This document shows, in pieces, positions 7,460 to 16,405 of a DNA stretch of 35,301 nt. The notes under the pieces were generated by a model. It ran no database searches, was not told the DNA's origin, and was given only the letters and a program-made list of their open reading frames with translations. Source of the stretch: Rhizobium sp. Q54 (GTDB lineage Bacteria > Pseudomonadota > Alphaproteobacteria > Rhizobiales > Beijerinckiaceae); the NCBI GenBank assembly GCA_945901195.1, contig CAMDKB010000002.1, forward strand, positions 1 through 35,301. The letters are read 5' to 3'. A program made the translations under genes and the position numbers. Each line of letters begins with the position of its first letter. Position 1 is the stretch's first letter.

Positions 7460-8478
7460 GCGTTGCCACCAAGTCACCGTTGTCGAAGATTGATCTCAAT
7501 CGTTTACTCGCACCGGAGACGGGGCGCTCTGCAGAGATGGAAGCCGTCTGGCAATATGTTCTGGAAGAAGACAAGAAGCTGCCCGATCAATCCAGGATGG
7601 CGCTCCCCGAACAACGCCAGGTGTTTGGCCTGCGCGCCAAACGCTGGAACAGCGACCTGCCTGATCTGGCGAAGCTCGAACGCATATCCGTACCCGGACT
7701 CAATGGCGCCCCTGCCGTCGTCTGCGATCTCATGACACCGGCAGATGCGCAACCTGGTTGCCTTGTGTTCATTCACGGCGGCGGCTGGGCATTCGGGTCC
7801 ATCGACACTCACGCCCGCATTCCGCGAACGCTCGCCAATACGCTGAAAGTGCGTGTCCTCTCGGTGGAATACCGCCTGACGCCTGAACATCCCTATCCCG
7901 CACCGCTCGAGGATTGCGTGGCCGCATGGCGCTGGACGGTTGCACAATCGCTGTCGCAGGCAGATTTCAAGGGGCCCCTAAGCATTGCAGGCGACAGCGC
8001 GGGCGCCAATTTGGCGGTTGCTACAATCATGCATGAAAATCGCCAGGGCAAACGCGCGGCCGATGTCGGCATGCTGTTTTACGGCGTTTATGGCGCAGAC
8101 TTCGAAACGCCATCGTATCTGCGTTACGGCGCCGGGTACGGGCTGGCCAAAGTAGGTATGGAAAAATTCATGGACTGGTATGCCCCGGGTGGCAGCAGTC
8201 CTGACGATTTACGTTTCGACCCGCTGGTCAGCCCCATTCATGCGCCCGAAGCCACGCTGGCGAGGCTGCCCCCGCTTTACCTTTGCGCTGCCGGGCTGGA
8301 TCCACTGCTTTGCGATACCTACGGTTTTGCCCAACGTCTGGACGAAGCGGGCGTTCGCTATGACGTGAACGTACATGAGGGCGTGCACCATGGCTTCATG
8401 CAGATTACACAAAGGCTCAGTGAAGCGCGCCGCGCCTACGATCTGGTGAAGGCATTTTATGACGGTGTGACGACCTGA
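7456..8478 (+). CDS. Alpha/beta hydrolase, hormone-sensitive-lipase-type esterase
   Basis: A 340-residue family IV esterase. The oxyanion-hole motif HGGGW is at 107-111, nucleophile Ser181 in GDSAGAN, Asp282 in AGLDPLLCD and His312 in HHGF. These place it with acetyl-hydrolases of the HSL group that cleave short-chain esters in the cytoplasm. No signal peptide is visible; the N-terminal 80 residues form the cap domain. The start overlaps the stop of the nitrilase-like gene (ATGA), suggesting a two-step amide/ester degradation module, although no shared substrate is evident. Confidence 0.9.
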   Translation: MSVATKSPLSKIDLNRLLAPETGRSAEMEAVWQYVLEEDKKLPDQSRMALPEQRQVFGLRAKRWNSDLPDLAKLERISVPGLNGAPAVVCDLMTPADAQPGCLVFIHGGGWAFGSIDTHARIPRTLANTLKVRVLSVEYRLTPEHPYPAPLEDCVAAWRWTVAQSLSQADFKGPLSIAGDSAGANLAVATIMHENRQGKRAADVGMLFYGVYGADFETPSYLRYGAGYGLAKVGMEKFMDWYAPGGSSPDDLRFDPLVSPIHAPEATLARLPPLYLCAAGLDPLLCDTYGFAQRLDEAGVRYDVNVHEGVHHGFMQITQRLSEARRAYDLVKAFYDGVTT

Positions 8479-8502
8479 ACGGCCGCCCAACCGCGCAGAA
8501 GT

Positions 8503-8799
8503 TTACAATCCGCCGACTTCCGCAGGCGTAATGACCTCCACGGTGCGCCCTACAACAAACTCGGCGCCTTTGGCGCGCCACAGCTTGAAGTGGTCAGTCT
8601 GGGTGTGTGCTTCCAGATGCGCCTTGCTCTCCCATCGCTCGACGAAGACTATCTTTTCGGGCTCGGTGATGCTGACATGAACATCGTAGGAAATGCAGCC
8701 ATTTTCCTTGACGGTCTCAGCGATGCAAGGACGCGCGGCAGCAAGGCAGGCATCCAGAGATCCAGGCTTGATGCGCGCTGTAGCGATAACGAAAATCAT
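8503..8799 (-). CDS. Antibiotic biosynthesis monooxygenase (ABM) domain protein
   Basis: A 98-residue ferredoxin-like fold protein of the YgiN/ABM type, a family of small dimeric quinol or heme-related monooxygenases. The expected order is seen: FVIATARIKPG, then AARPCIAETVKENGCISYDVH, then EKIVFVERWESKAHLEAHTQTDHF. The start at 8799 has GGGGGAG 6 bases upstream; the longer frame to 8817 would swallow this site. It lies 35 bases beyond the ureC stop on the same strand and probably rides on the urease transcript. No role in urea metabolism is known to me; it may be a passenger. Confidence 0.85.
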   Translation of the reverse strand: MIFVIATARIKPGSLDACLAAARPCIAETVKENGCISYDVHVSITEPEKIVFVERWESKAHLEAHTQTDHFKLWRAKGAEFVVGRTVEVITPAEVGGL

Positions 8800-8834
8800 G
8801 AATTGCTCCCCCGGCAAGAAAGATGCCGGGAATT

Positions 8835-10547
8835 CTAATACATGAAATATCGCTGCGCCATCGGCAATTCGGAAGCCGGTTCGCAGACCAGCAATTCGCC
8901 ATCAGCACGGACAGTATAAGTCTCGGGATCAACTTCGACGTTTGGTGTAGCGTCGTTGTTGATCATCGATTTTTTAGATATGCCCCCGCGCGTATTCTCA
9001 ACAGCCACCAGCTTTTTCGAAACACCGAGGCGTCCCGCCAATCCGCCATCCAGCGACGCTTGTGAAACAAAGGTCAGCGACGTCGACGTCACCGCACGAC
9101 CATAAGCGCCAAACATCGGCCTGTAGTGCACCGGTTGCGGTGTCGGAATGGAGGCGTTGGGATCACCCATCGGCGCGGCGGCGATCATCCCGCCCTTGAT
9201 CACGCATTCAGGTTTGACGCCGAAGAAGGCCGGCGACCACATAACAAGATCCGCTAGCTTGCCCGGCTCAATCGAGCCGATGTGCCGGGATACCCCATGT
9301 GCAATGGCGGGATTGATCGTATATTTCGCAACGTAGCGTTTGGCGCGCGTGTTGTCGTTTCGTGAACTGTCGCCGCGCAACTCGCCCCGTTGGCGTTTCA
9401 TCTTGTCGGCCGTTTGCCATGTGCGGATGATGACCTCGCCAACGCGTCCCATCGCCTGGGAATCCGAAGACATCATCGACAGCGCGCCAATATCATGAAG
9501 GATATCTTCCGCTGCAATGGTTTCCTTGCGGATACGGCTTTCGGCAAAGGCAAGATCTTCAGCTATGGATGGATCGAGGTGGTGGCACACCATCAGCATA
9601 TCCAGATGCTCGTCCAGCGTATTGATCGTAAAGGGCCGCGTCGGATTGGTTGAAGATGGAAGCACGTTGGGCAATCCACACACCTTGATGATATCTGGCG
9701 CATGACCGCCGCCCGCGCCTTCAGTATGGAAGGCGTGGATAGTACGCCCCTTGAAGGCGGCAATCGTATCTTCGACAAAGCCGGATTCATTCAACGTATC
9801 GGTGTGTATCATCACCTGAATGTCGGTGGCTTCTGCAACACTGAGACAATTGTCAATCGCAGCGGGTGTCGTACCCCAGTCTTCATGCAGCTTTAACGCA
9901 CACGCGCCACCCACGACCTGCTCAAGCAACGCATCAGGCAACGATGCATTGCCCTTGCCAGCAAATCCCAGGTTCATGGGAAACGCATCAGCCGCCTCGA
10001 TCATGCGCGCAATATGCCAGGGCCCAGGCGTGCACGTGGTTGCAAATGTTCCGTGCGCTGGTCCAGTGCCGCCGCCAAGCATCGATGTAACGCCCGACAT
10101 AAGCGCCTCCTCGATCTGTTGCGGACAGATGAAATGGATATGCGTATCGAAACCACCGGCCGTAATGATCTTGCCCTCGCCAGCGATGACTTCGGTACCT
10201 GGCCCGACGATGATATCGACACCCGGCTGGATATCCGGATTACCAGCCTTGCCAATCTTGTGAATATATCCGTCTTTCAGACCGATATCCGCTTTCACAA
10301 TGCCCCAGTGATCGAGAATGACGACATTGGTGATCACTGTATCGACCGCGCCCTGCGCCCGTGTAGTTTGCGCCTGCCCCATGCCGTCACGAATGACCTT
10401 GCCGCCGCCAAACTTCACTTCTTCGCCGTAAGTCGTGAAATCCTCCTCAACCTCAATGATGAGCTGCGTATCGGCAAGCCGGATACGGTCCCCGGTCGTC
10501 GGCCCGAACATGTCTGCATAAGCAGCACGTGAAATCTTAGTCGCCAT
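8835..10547 (-). CDS. ureC: Urease subunit alpha
   Basis: Catalytic subunit of nickel urease, which hydrolyses urea to ammonia and carbamate in the cytoplasm. The 570-residue product carries every metal and catalytic residue: His136 and His138 (DTHIHFI), the carbamylated Lys219 (CALKLHEDWG), His248 (MIHTDTLNE), His274 (HAFHTEGAGGGH), the flap Cys321-His322 (VCHHLDPS) and Asp362 (MSSDSQAMGR). Spacing matches the Klebsiella enzyme with an offset of two. GGGAG precedes the ATG. It is the last urease structural gene in the order D-A-B-C and should be fully active. Confidence 0.98.
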   Translation of the reverse strand: MATKISRAAYADMFGPTTGDRIRLADTQLIIEVEEDFTTYGEEVKFGGGKVIRDGMGQAQTTRAQGAVDTVITNVVILDHWGIVKADIGLKDGYIHKIGKAGNPDIQPGVDIIVGPGTEVIAGEGKIITAGGFDTHIHFICPQQIEEALMSGVTSMLGGGTGPAHGTFATTCTPGPWHIARMIEAADAFPMNLGFAGKGNASLPDALLEQVVGGACALKLHEDWGTTPAAIDNCLSVAEATDIQVMIHTDTLNESGFVEDTIAAFKGRTIHAFHTEGAGGGHAPDIIKVCGLPNVLPSSTNPTRPFTINTLDEHLDMLMVCHHLDPSIAEDLAFAESRIRKETIAAEDILHDIGALSMMSSDSQAMGRVGEVIIRTWQTADKMKRQRGELRGDSSRNDNTRAKRYVAKYTINPAIAHGVSRHIGSIEPGKLADLVMWSPAFFGVKPECVIKGGMIAAAPMGDPNASIPTPQPVHYRPMFGAYGRAVTSTSLTFVSQASLDGGLAGRLGVSKKLVAVENTRGGISKKSMINNDATPNVEVDPETYTVRADGELLVCEPASELPMAQRYFMY

Positions 10548-10567
10548 GATCCAACACTCCCTAGCGA

Positions 10568-10873
10568 TTAAAGCGCGCCCATCACGCCCTGACGAAATCC
10601 ATAGACCTTGCGAAGACCAGACAATGCAACGAGGCGAACTTCCCGCGCTTGTCCCGGTTCAAAACGCACGGCAGTTCCTGCGGCGATATCCAGGCGAAAA
10701 CCGCGCGCTTTTTCGCGTTCAAATGAGAGCGCCGGATTCGTTTCATAAAAATGATAATGCGAACCGACTTGTATCGGCCTGTTACCCGTGTTGGAAACCT
10801 GCAGGGTAATCGTCTCGCGCCCCTCGTTGAGGATAATCTCGCCTACCTGAGTCATGATTTCGCCGGGAATCAT
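10568..10873 (-). CDS. ureB: Urease subunit beta
   Basis: The 101-residue product is the beta subunit of the three-chain urease type. It begins MIPGEI and contains VSNTGNRPIQVGSHYHFYETN and GFRLDIAAGTAVRFEPGQ, the conserved beta-sandwich core, ending with GLRKVYGFR. AAGGAG stands just upstream of the ATG. It lies 10 bases after ureA and 20 bases before ureC. It packs against UreC and helps form the (ABC)3 complex. Confidence 0.97.
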   Translation of the reverse strand: MIPGEIMTQVGEIILNEGRETITLQVSNTGNRPIQVGSHYHFYETNPALSFEREKARGFRLDIAAGTAVRFEPGQAREVRLVALSGLRKVYGFRQGVMGAL

Positions 10874-10883
10874 AGCTTTCTCC

Positions 10884-11186
10884 TTAACGGATAGGATCGT
10901 GAACGGTCACCAGTTTGGTGCCGTCAGGGAATGTCGCTTCCACCTGCACATCATGGATCATCTCTGCGATGCCATCCATCACCTGATCCCGCGTCACAAC
11001 CTTTGCCGCAGCCTGCATCAGGTCTGCGACGGACCGCCCGTCGCGCGCGCCTTCCATGACAAAGTCAGTTATCAGGGCGATCGATTCAGGATGATTAAGC
11101 TTTACGCCGCGTTGCAGGCGCCCACGCGCCACCATGGCGGCCAGAGATATGAGGAGCTTGTCTTTTTCACGAGGCGTTAAATTCAT
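10884..11186 (-). CDS. ureA: Urease subunit gamma
   Basis: The 100-residue gamma subunit: MNLTPREKDKLLISLAAMVARGR at the start, then LNHPESIALITDFVMEGARDGRSV, then MEDVMDG-like QVMDGIAEMIHDVQVEATFPDGTKLVTVHDPIR at the end, all diagnostic. The ATG follows GGAGG by 5 bases. It lies 22 bases downstream of ureD and 10 bases upstream of ureB. Length and sequence are fully typical. Confidence 0.97.
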   Translation of the reverse strand: MNLTPREKDKLLISLAAMVARGRLQRGVKLNHPESIALITDFVMEGARDGRSVADLMQAAAKVVTRDQVMDGIAEMIHDVQVEATFPDGTKLVTVHDPIR

Positions 11187-11208
11187 GCATTCCTCCGATA
11201 TCTTTTCT

Positions 11209-12075
11209 TCACGTAGACCAGCCGCGCGGCAGCGTCAGCCCTTCAATCGCACTCACGCATGCGATGACGCAACCCCGCAGACTCTGCCCATCGGCCGCAG
11301 CGAAGCGCGCGATGACAATATCATCGTATTCCGTAACGCCAGCCTCGCACCTAGATTCATGACCAGGCAATGCCGCGCGCATTTTCTCGCAAGCGAAAGC
11401 AGCGTCAACACCCAGATAGACCAGCGTGGCAAATGCGTGTGTCCCCGCGCCCATTGACTTGCGCGACAGATGCGCCAGCGCGTCGCCGTCGATGCGTGTG
11501 TCTTCAGCCACCACGAGCCGGCCATCGCGCCTGATGCGCCACCTTTCGCGCCAGGCGAGGTCGTCGACAGTTTCTCCCATCGCGGCGCGGCCGAGAATGG
11601 TCATTTCGCAGGCGACAAAACGCGCAGTGCTGGCTACGTCAGCTTCAAGCGTACGCACCAGATTGGCCTTGTTAAAAATGATCGTTTCCTGCGGCAGCCA
11701 GATGCAGGAAGCGTCAGCTTCAGCGCTTAACGTGACCGATACACGAGTGGCTTGCCCCGTCGTGCGATAAACCTTTTCGGCAGCTGCAGACGACACAAAC
11801 AATTGCGCGCCAACACCTGCATCAAATCGCAGGTCAAATTCATCGCCTCCGGTCATGCCCCCCGCCACGTTGACAATTGTCGCATCGAGCCGAGAAAAAT
11901 GCTCGCGGGGAAACCGTACACGCAAAGCGCCGGCTTCATGCACGTCGCCGCGCACGCTCTTTTCTCCCCTTCGCCCGGCTTGCACAAGAATGGAGCCCCG
12001 CGCGCGTACGCAGGCGAGCGAACTCTCCATGGCCGAGAGGGTTTGGTCAGATTGCGATTCTCTTGCGTACAGCAT
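11209..12075 (-). CDS. ureD: Urease accessory protein UreD
   Basis: Scaffold that binds apo-urease and, with UreF and UreG, lets nickel reach the active site. The 288-residue product shows the family pattern LRVRFPREH, NVAGGMTGGDEFDLRFDAG, then AAEKVYRTTG, CIWLPQETIIFNKA and the C-terminal YDDIVIARF. The ATG at 12075 lies inside urtE (29-base overlap); ATG 12030, just past the urtE stop, is possible, and neither has a strong ribosome site. The overlap indicates that urea transport and urease genes form one transcript. Confidence 0.93.
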   Translation of the reverse strand: MLYARESQSDQTLSAMESSLACVRARGSILVQAGRRGEKSVRGDVHEAGALRVRFPREHFSRLDATIVNVAGGMTGGDEFDLRFDAGVGAQLFVSSAAAEKVYRTTGQATRVSVTLSAEADASCIWLPQETIIFNKANLVRTLEADVASTARFVACEMTILGRAAMGETVDDLAWRERWRIRRDGRLVVAEDTRIDGDALAHLSRKSMGAGTHAFATLVYLGVDAAFACEKMRAALPGHESRCEAGVTEYDDIVIARFAAADGQSLRGCVIACVSAIEGLTLPRGWST

Positions 12076-12742
12076 CGTCAGCCAGTTCCGCCTTGCCGCC
12101 TGCCATCACAACTTCCCCCCGCTCCAGCAAGACAAAGCTGTCCGCCAGTTCGCGGGCAAAATCGAAATATTGCTCTACGAGCAGAATGGCCATCTCTCCC
12201 TTGCGCCGCAAGTAGTCAATGGCCCGGCCGATGTCTTTTATGATTGAAGGCTGAATACCTTCGGTTGGCTCATCCAGAACAAGAAGCTTCGGCCGCATCA
12301 CCAGCGCACGACCGATTGCCAATTGCTGCTGCTGACCGCCTGACAGATCACCACCGCGACGATGCATCATGCTCGCCAGAACCGGAAACAGATCGAAAAT
12401 TTCGTCCGATACATAACGGTCGCGACGCGGAAGTGGAGCAAATCCCGTTTCAAGATTTTCTTTCACCGTCAGGAGCGGGAAAATCTCGCGCCCCTGTGGC
12501 ACAAAGGCAATTCCAAGCCGGGCGCGTTCATAGGGCGCCATGCGCGAGATATCCTTGCCCGCAAATTCGATGCGGCCGTTGGCAATAGGCTGATGCCCGG
12601 TAATTGCGCGCATCAAGGATGTCTTGCCCACGCCGTTTCGGCCAAGGACGCATGAGACTTGCCCTGCCTGCGCCATCAAACTCACAGAGCGCAACGCTTG
12701 CGCAGCGCCGTACGAGAGATCGATGTTTTCAACTTTCAACAT
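12047..12742 (-). CDS. urtE: Urea ABC transporter ATP-binding protein UrtE
   Basis: LivF-type ATPase of the urea importer, working with UrtD on the cytoplasmic face of UrtBC. In the 231-residue product Walker A is GRNGVGKT (34-41), the signature is LSGGQQQQLAIGRAL and Walker B is LLVLDEPTEG, followed by IQPSIIKDI, a wording typical of UrtE. The order urtABCDE and the join to ureD support urea rather than amino acid specificity. It starts 15 bases after urtD. Confidence 0.95.
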   Translation of the reverse strand: MLKVENIDLSYGAAQALRSVSLMAQAGQVSCVLGRNGVGKTSLMRAITGHQPIANGRIEFAGKDISRMAPYERARLGIAFVPQGREIFPLLTVKENLETGFAPLPRRDRYVSDEIFDLFPVLASMMHRRGGDLSGGQQQQLAIGRALVMRPKLLVLDEPTEGIQPSIIKDIGRAIDYLRRKGEMAILLVEQYFDFARELADSFVLLERGEVVMAGGKAELADDAVRKRIAI

Positions 12743-12757
12743 ATATCGCCCGATCTG

Positions 12758-13522
12758 CTATCGTCCGAGATAAACTTCGATGACCCGCTGATCGCCCGCC
12801 ACCTGGTCAAGCGTACCTTCTGCGAGGACCGATCCTTCATGCAAGCACGTGACCTTGCAATCGAGCGCTTTTACGAAAGCCATGTCATGCTCGACGACAA
12901 CTACAGAGTGAGTTTTGTTGATTTCCCGCAACAAATCAGCTGTCTGCACGGTCTCCGCATCTGTCATGCCGGCAACCGGCTCATCGACGAGCAGAATGGC
13001 TGGGTCTTGTGCCAGCAGCATTCCGATTTCGAGCCATTGCTTCTGACCGTGAGAGATTTCACCGGCTGGCCGTTCGCGCAAGGCAGCCAGCCCACAAGTT
13101 TCCAGGATCGCGTCGATTTTCTCGCGCTCCACATTATTGCGCCAGCCAAACAACGAGGCAAACGGCGAGCGAGGCCCCTTGAGCGCAAGGAGGATATTGT
13201 CCGCAACGCTATGCATTTCGAAAACCGTCGGCTTTTGAAATTTGCGGCCAATCCCCAATTCTGCGATTGCGGTTTCATCGAGTTGTGTCAGGTCGTGGCG
13301 GCCGCTATCAAATAAAATATCGCCCGTATCGGGCCGCGTCTTGCCCGTTACAATATCCATCATCGTGGTCTTGCCCGCGCCATTCGGGCCAATGACAGCC
13401 CGCATTTCACCTTTCGCAAGATAGAGCGACAGGTTGTTGATGGCCCTGTATCCATCAAAGCTGACGCTGACGCCATCAAGGTAGAGCAGTGCTTGAGTTA
13501 CGAGAGATTCCTTGTTGGTCAT
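12758..13522 (-). CDS. urtD: Urea ABC transporter ATP-binding protein UrtD
   Basis: LivG-type ATPase of 254 residues. Walker A GPNGAGKTT begins at residue 45. The signature is the atypical ISHGQKQWLEIGMLL seen in UrtD, and Walker B reads AILLVDEPVAGM. The stretch GRHDLTQLDETAIAELGIGRKFQKPTVF is also UrtD-like. GGAG lies 6 bases before the ATG. Three bases separate it from urtC. It pairs with UrtE to power urea uptake. Confidence 0.95.
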   Translation of the reverse strand: MTNKESLVTQALLYLDGVSVSFDGYRAINNLSLYLAKGEMRAVIGPNGAGKTTMMDIVTGKTRPDTGDILFDSGRHDLTQLDETAIAELGIGRKFQKPTVFEMHSVADNILLALKGPRSPFASLFGWRNNVEREKIDAILETCGLAALRERPAGEISHGQKQWLEIGMLLAQDPAILLVDEPVAGMTDAETVQTADLLREINKTHSVVVVEHDMAFVKALDCKVTCLHEGSVLAEGTLDQVAGDQRVIEVYLGR

Positions 13523-13525
13523 CTT

Positions 13526-14674
13526 TCACTCCGCCGCCTGCAGCTTTCCGGAGACGCCGGAGGATTCATTCTTTCGATTGCGTATTTTCGCAAGGAGATC
13601 ATTGAAGGCGCCCAGTATGCCCCTCGGCAACAGCAGCGTCACAACGACAAACAAACCGCCAAGCGCGAACAACCAGTAGGGTGCGAGCGCTCCCGTCGTA
13701 AAAACGCTCTTGAGAAAATTCACGGCGACTGCGCCAATGGCTGCGCCCACAAGGGTGCCACGTCCACCCACTGCCACCCATATGACGGCCTCAATGGAAT
13801 TTGCCGGCGAAAATTCAGAAGGATTGATAATGCCAACCTGAGGCACATAAAGGGCGCCAGCCAGACCCGCCATCGCCGCAGATACGGTAAAAACCAGCAA
13901 TTTGAAATGCTCGACGCGATAGCCAAGAAAGCGTGTGCGGCTTTCAGCATCGCGCACTGCGATGAGCACTTTACCGTACGCTGTCGAAACCATCCAGCGC
14001 GAAATCACGAATACGATGATAAGGGATAGCGCGGTCAGAAAGAACAACGCCGCACGTGTGCCTTGCGCCTGTATATTGAAGCCCAGAATTTCCTTGAAAT
14101 CGGTCAGGCCATTGTTGCCGCCAAAGCCCATGTCGTTCCGGAAAAAGGCCAGCAAAAGGGCATAGGTCATGGCTTGCGTGATGATGGAGAGATAAACCCC
14201 CGTCACCCGTGATCGAAATGCAAACCACCCGAAGGTAAACGCCAGTAGTCCCGGCACCAGCAGAATCATCACGGCTGTGAACCAGAACATATCAAAGCCA
14301 TGCCAGAACCATGGCAATTCTTTCCAGTTCAGGAACACCATGAAATCAGGCAAAATCGGATGCGAATAGACGCCACGCGTTCCGATTTGACGCATCAGAT
14401 ACATACCCATCGCATAGCCGCCCAATGCGAAAAACGCACCATGGCCAAGCGAAAGTATGCCGCAATAACCCCAAACCAGATCAAGCGAAATTGCAAGGAT
14501 GGCATAGCAAAGATACTTCCCCATCAACGCCACTAGATAGGTTGGCACATGAAACACCGAGGTTGTCGGCAATAGCAGATTCGATAGGGGCACGAATATC
14601 GCTATCGCTATCATCACGATGACAAACCAGAACGCCAGCCGGTCAAACCTGGAGAAGAAGGCTTTCGTAATCAT
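13526..14674 (-). CDS. urtC: Urea ABC transporter permease UrtC
   Basis: LivM-type inner-membrane permease of 382 residues with about ten hydrophobic segments. Typical motifs include LDLVWGYCGILSLGHGAFFALGGYAMGMYLM near residue 65 and the cytoplasmic coupling stretch IAVRDAESRTRFLGYRVEHFKLLVFTVSA. GRGTLVGA and a C-terminal LPRGILG follow. The start overlaps the urtB stop by 4 bases, indicating coupled translation. It forms the translocation pore with UrtB. Confidence 0.95.
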   Translation of the reverse strand: MITKAFFSRFDRLAFWFVIVMIAIAIFVPLSNLLLPTTSVFHVPTYLVALMGKYLCYAILAISLDLVWGYCGILSLGHGAFFALGGYAMGMYLMRQIGTRGVYSHPILPDFMVFLNWKELPWFWHGFDMFWFTAVMILLVPGLLAFTFGWFAFRSRVTGVYLSIITQAMTYALLLAFFRNDMGFGGNNGLTDFKEILGFNIQAQGTRAALFFLTALSLIIVFVISRWMVSTAYGKVLIAVRDAESRTRFLGYRVEHFKLLVFTVSAAMAGLAGALYVPQVGIINPSEFSPANSIEAVIWVAVGGRGTLVGAAIGAVAVNFLKSVFTTGALAPYWLFALGGLFVVVTLLLPRGILGAFNDLLAKIRNRKNESSGVSGKLQAAE

Positions 14675-16299
14675 GCTTCAACAGCCCTTCCCTTGAGTGC
14701 GAAAAGGCCACGCGGACGTTTTTGGATAAACAGGATCAAGAGAACCAGAATGAAAATTTTGGCAAGAACCGCCCCTGCCACAGGTTCGAGAAATTTGTTG
14801 GCGACACCAAGCGCAAAGGCTGAAACCAAAGTACCCCAAAGATTTCCAACCCCGCCGAAGACGACAACCATGAAACTGTCGATGATATAGGTCTGACCAA
14901 GATTGGGCGAAACATTATCGATCTGAGACAAGGCCACCCCTGCCAGGCCGGCAAGACCTGAACCAAAACCAAAAGTCATCGCATCAACGAAAGGTGTGCG
15001 AATGCCCATCGAACTCGCCATGCGCCGGTTTTGTGTCACTGCCCTCATTTGCAAGCCCAATGGCGTTGCCTTGAGTGCGATCAACAAGGTGGCAAAAAGC
15101 GCAAGGGTAAAAAAGATGATCCACATACGGCCCCACGTTATGGACAATCCCATCAGATCAAACGCCCCGGACATATATCCGGGCGCAGTTACTTCCCGGT
15201 TCGTCGGCCCGAATATGGTGCGGACCGCTTGCTGAAGAATCAGACTTACACCCCATGTCGCCAGCAAGGTTTCCAGCGGCCTGCCATAAAGAAAACGAAT
15301 AACGCCACGCTCAATGGCGATGCCGACAAGACCCGTCACAATAAAGGCCATGGGCAATGCGATCGGCAGCGACCAGCCAAGATAGGCAGGGGCATAGGCA
15401 CGGAACACTTCCTGCACCACAAATGTAGTATAGGCGCCAATCATGACCATTTCACCATGGGCCATATTGATAACGCCCATCACACCAAAGGTGATGGCGA
15501 GTCCAATAGCCGCCAGCAAAAGAACTGAGCCCAAAGACAGCCCATACCAAACGTTCTGCACATATCCGATCAATTGCTGCCGCTCTTCAATTCGAAGAAT
15601 TGCGGTATTCGCCATCATCTTGATTTCGGAATCTGCGCTGGCATGAACGCCCCGTAAAACAGCTGCTGCGGCAGGATCGCGACGCGCCGCAAGTGTCTCT
15701 ATCGCTGCGATACGATCCTGACGGGACGAGGACTCTCGGGCCAGCAATATGGCTGCCCTGGCCTCGGCAAACTTTGTTGCGACCTTTGCGTCCTTTTCAA
15801 CCTTCATCGCGCCTTCCAGCGCTTCAAGCGATCCCTCATCGCGAGTCTTGAAAATTGATTCCGCTGCACTGATCCGCCGGATGGGATCACTGGCACGCAA
15901 TGTAAGCGATCCGACTGCCGCCAGAACATCGCCGCGTATTCTGTTGTTGATGCGCACGCTATCCAGCTTGTCCGGCGTTGTCGCAGGCGTTCCAGTTGCT
16001 GCCAGAAAAGTTTTACCGTCGGCAGACTTATAATAAACCAGCTTGGTAGCGGGATCGACAAACACCCGGCTGGACCCCAGCGCATCTAATATATCAGCGG
16101 CATGATCTGCGCCAGATATCGTAATTTCTTCAATAGCCAGGCGGGTTTCAGAAAAGCTGTCTTCTGCGAATCTGGATACCTGTTTTGAAATATCGGCTGC
16201 GGCTGCGCCAACCGGCAGTCCAATGCATATGGTGACAAGTGTAATTAACATGAAAGCGAAGTGGCGCATCTTGCCTTGGACATTCAGGAAGGGCCACAT
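14671..16299 (-). CDS. urtB: Urea ABC transporter permease UrtB
   Basis: LivH-type permease with the long N-terminal periplasmic extension that marks UrtB. A signal-like segment (MRHFAFMLITLVTICIG) is followed by about 200 residues of soluble helical repeats (ISAAESIFKTRDEGSLEALEGAM). The membrane part begins near GYVQNVWYGLSLGSVLLLAAIGLAITFGVMGVINMAHGE. Later motifs are RGVIRFLYGRPLETLLATWG and GLAGLAGVALSQI. ATG 16299 has AAGGA 7 bases upstream and gives 542 residues; ATG 16269 and the longest frame to 16356 are alternatives. An intergenic hairpin separates it from urtA. Confidence 0.93.
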   Translation of the reverse strand: MWPFLNVQGKMRHFAFMLITLVTICIGLPVGAAAADISKQVSRFAEDSFSETRLAIEEITISGADHAADILDALGSSRVFVDPATKLVYYKSADGKTFLAATGTPATTPDKLDSVRINNRIRGDVLAAVGSLTLRASDPIRRISAAESIFKTRDEGSLEALEGAMKVEKDAKVATKFAEARAAILLARESSSRQDRIAAIETLAARRDPAAAAVLRGVHASADSEIKMMANTAILRIEERQQLIGYVQNVWYGLSLGSVLLLAAIGLAITFGVMGVINMAHGEMVMIGAYTTFVVQEVFRAYAPAYLGWSLPIALPMAFIVTGLVGIAIERGVIRFLYGRPLETLLATWGVSLILQQAVRTIFGPTNREVTAPGYMSGAFDLMGLSITWGRMWIIFFTLALFATLLIALKATPLGLQMRAVTQNRRMASSMGIRTPFVDAMTFGFGSGLAGLAGVALSQIDNVSPNLGQTYIIDSFMVVVFGGVGNLWGTLVSAFALGVANKFLEPVAGAVLAKIFILVLLILFIQKRPRGLFALKGRAVEA

Positions 16300-16344
16300 T
16301 TCAGCATCCTTGGTACAAACAGTTGGGCCAGTTTGAATAAATAC

Positions 16345-16369
16345 GCCGCCTGCCAATGCGGCAGGCGGC
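16345..16369 (-). promoter_or_regulatory. Hairpin between urtA and urtB (attenuator or mRNA stabiliser)
   Basis: GCCGCCTGCC and GGCAGGCGGC form a perfect 10-bp GC-rich stem with a 5-base loop, 36 bases past the urtA stop. Read on -, it is followed by GTATTTATTC, only partly T-rich. Such stems after binding-protein genes typically cut or protect the transcript, giving far more receptor than permease. Confidence 0.75.
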
Positions 16370-16405
16370 GCCGCTAGTCTAGTTAGACTATCCGCAGAAG
16401 ATCAA

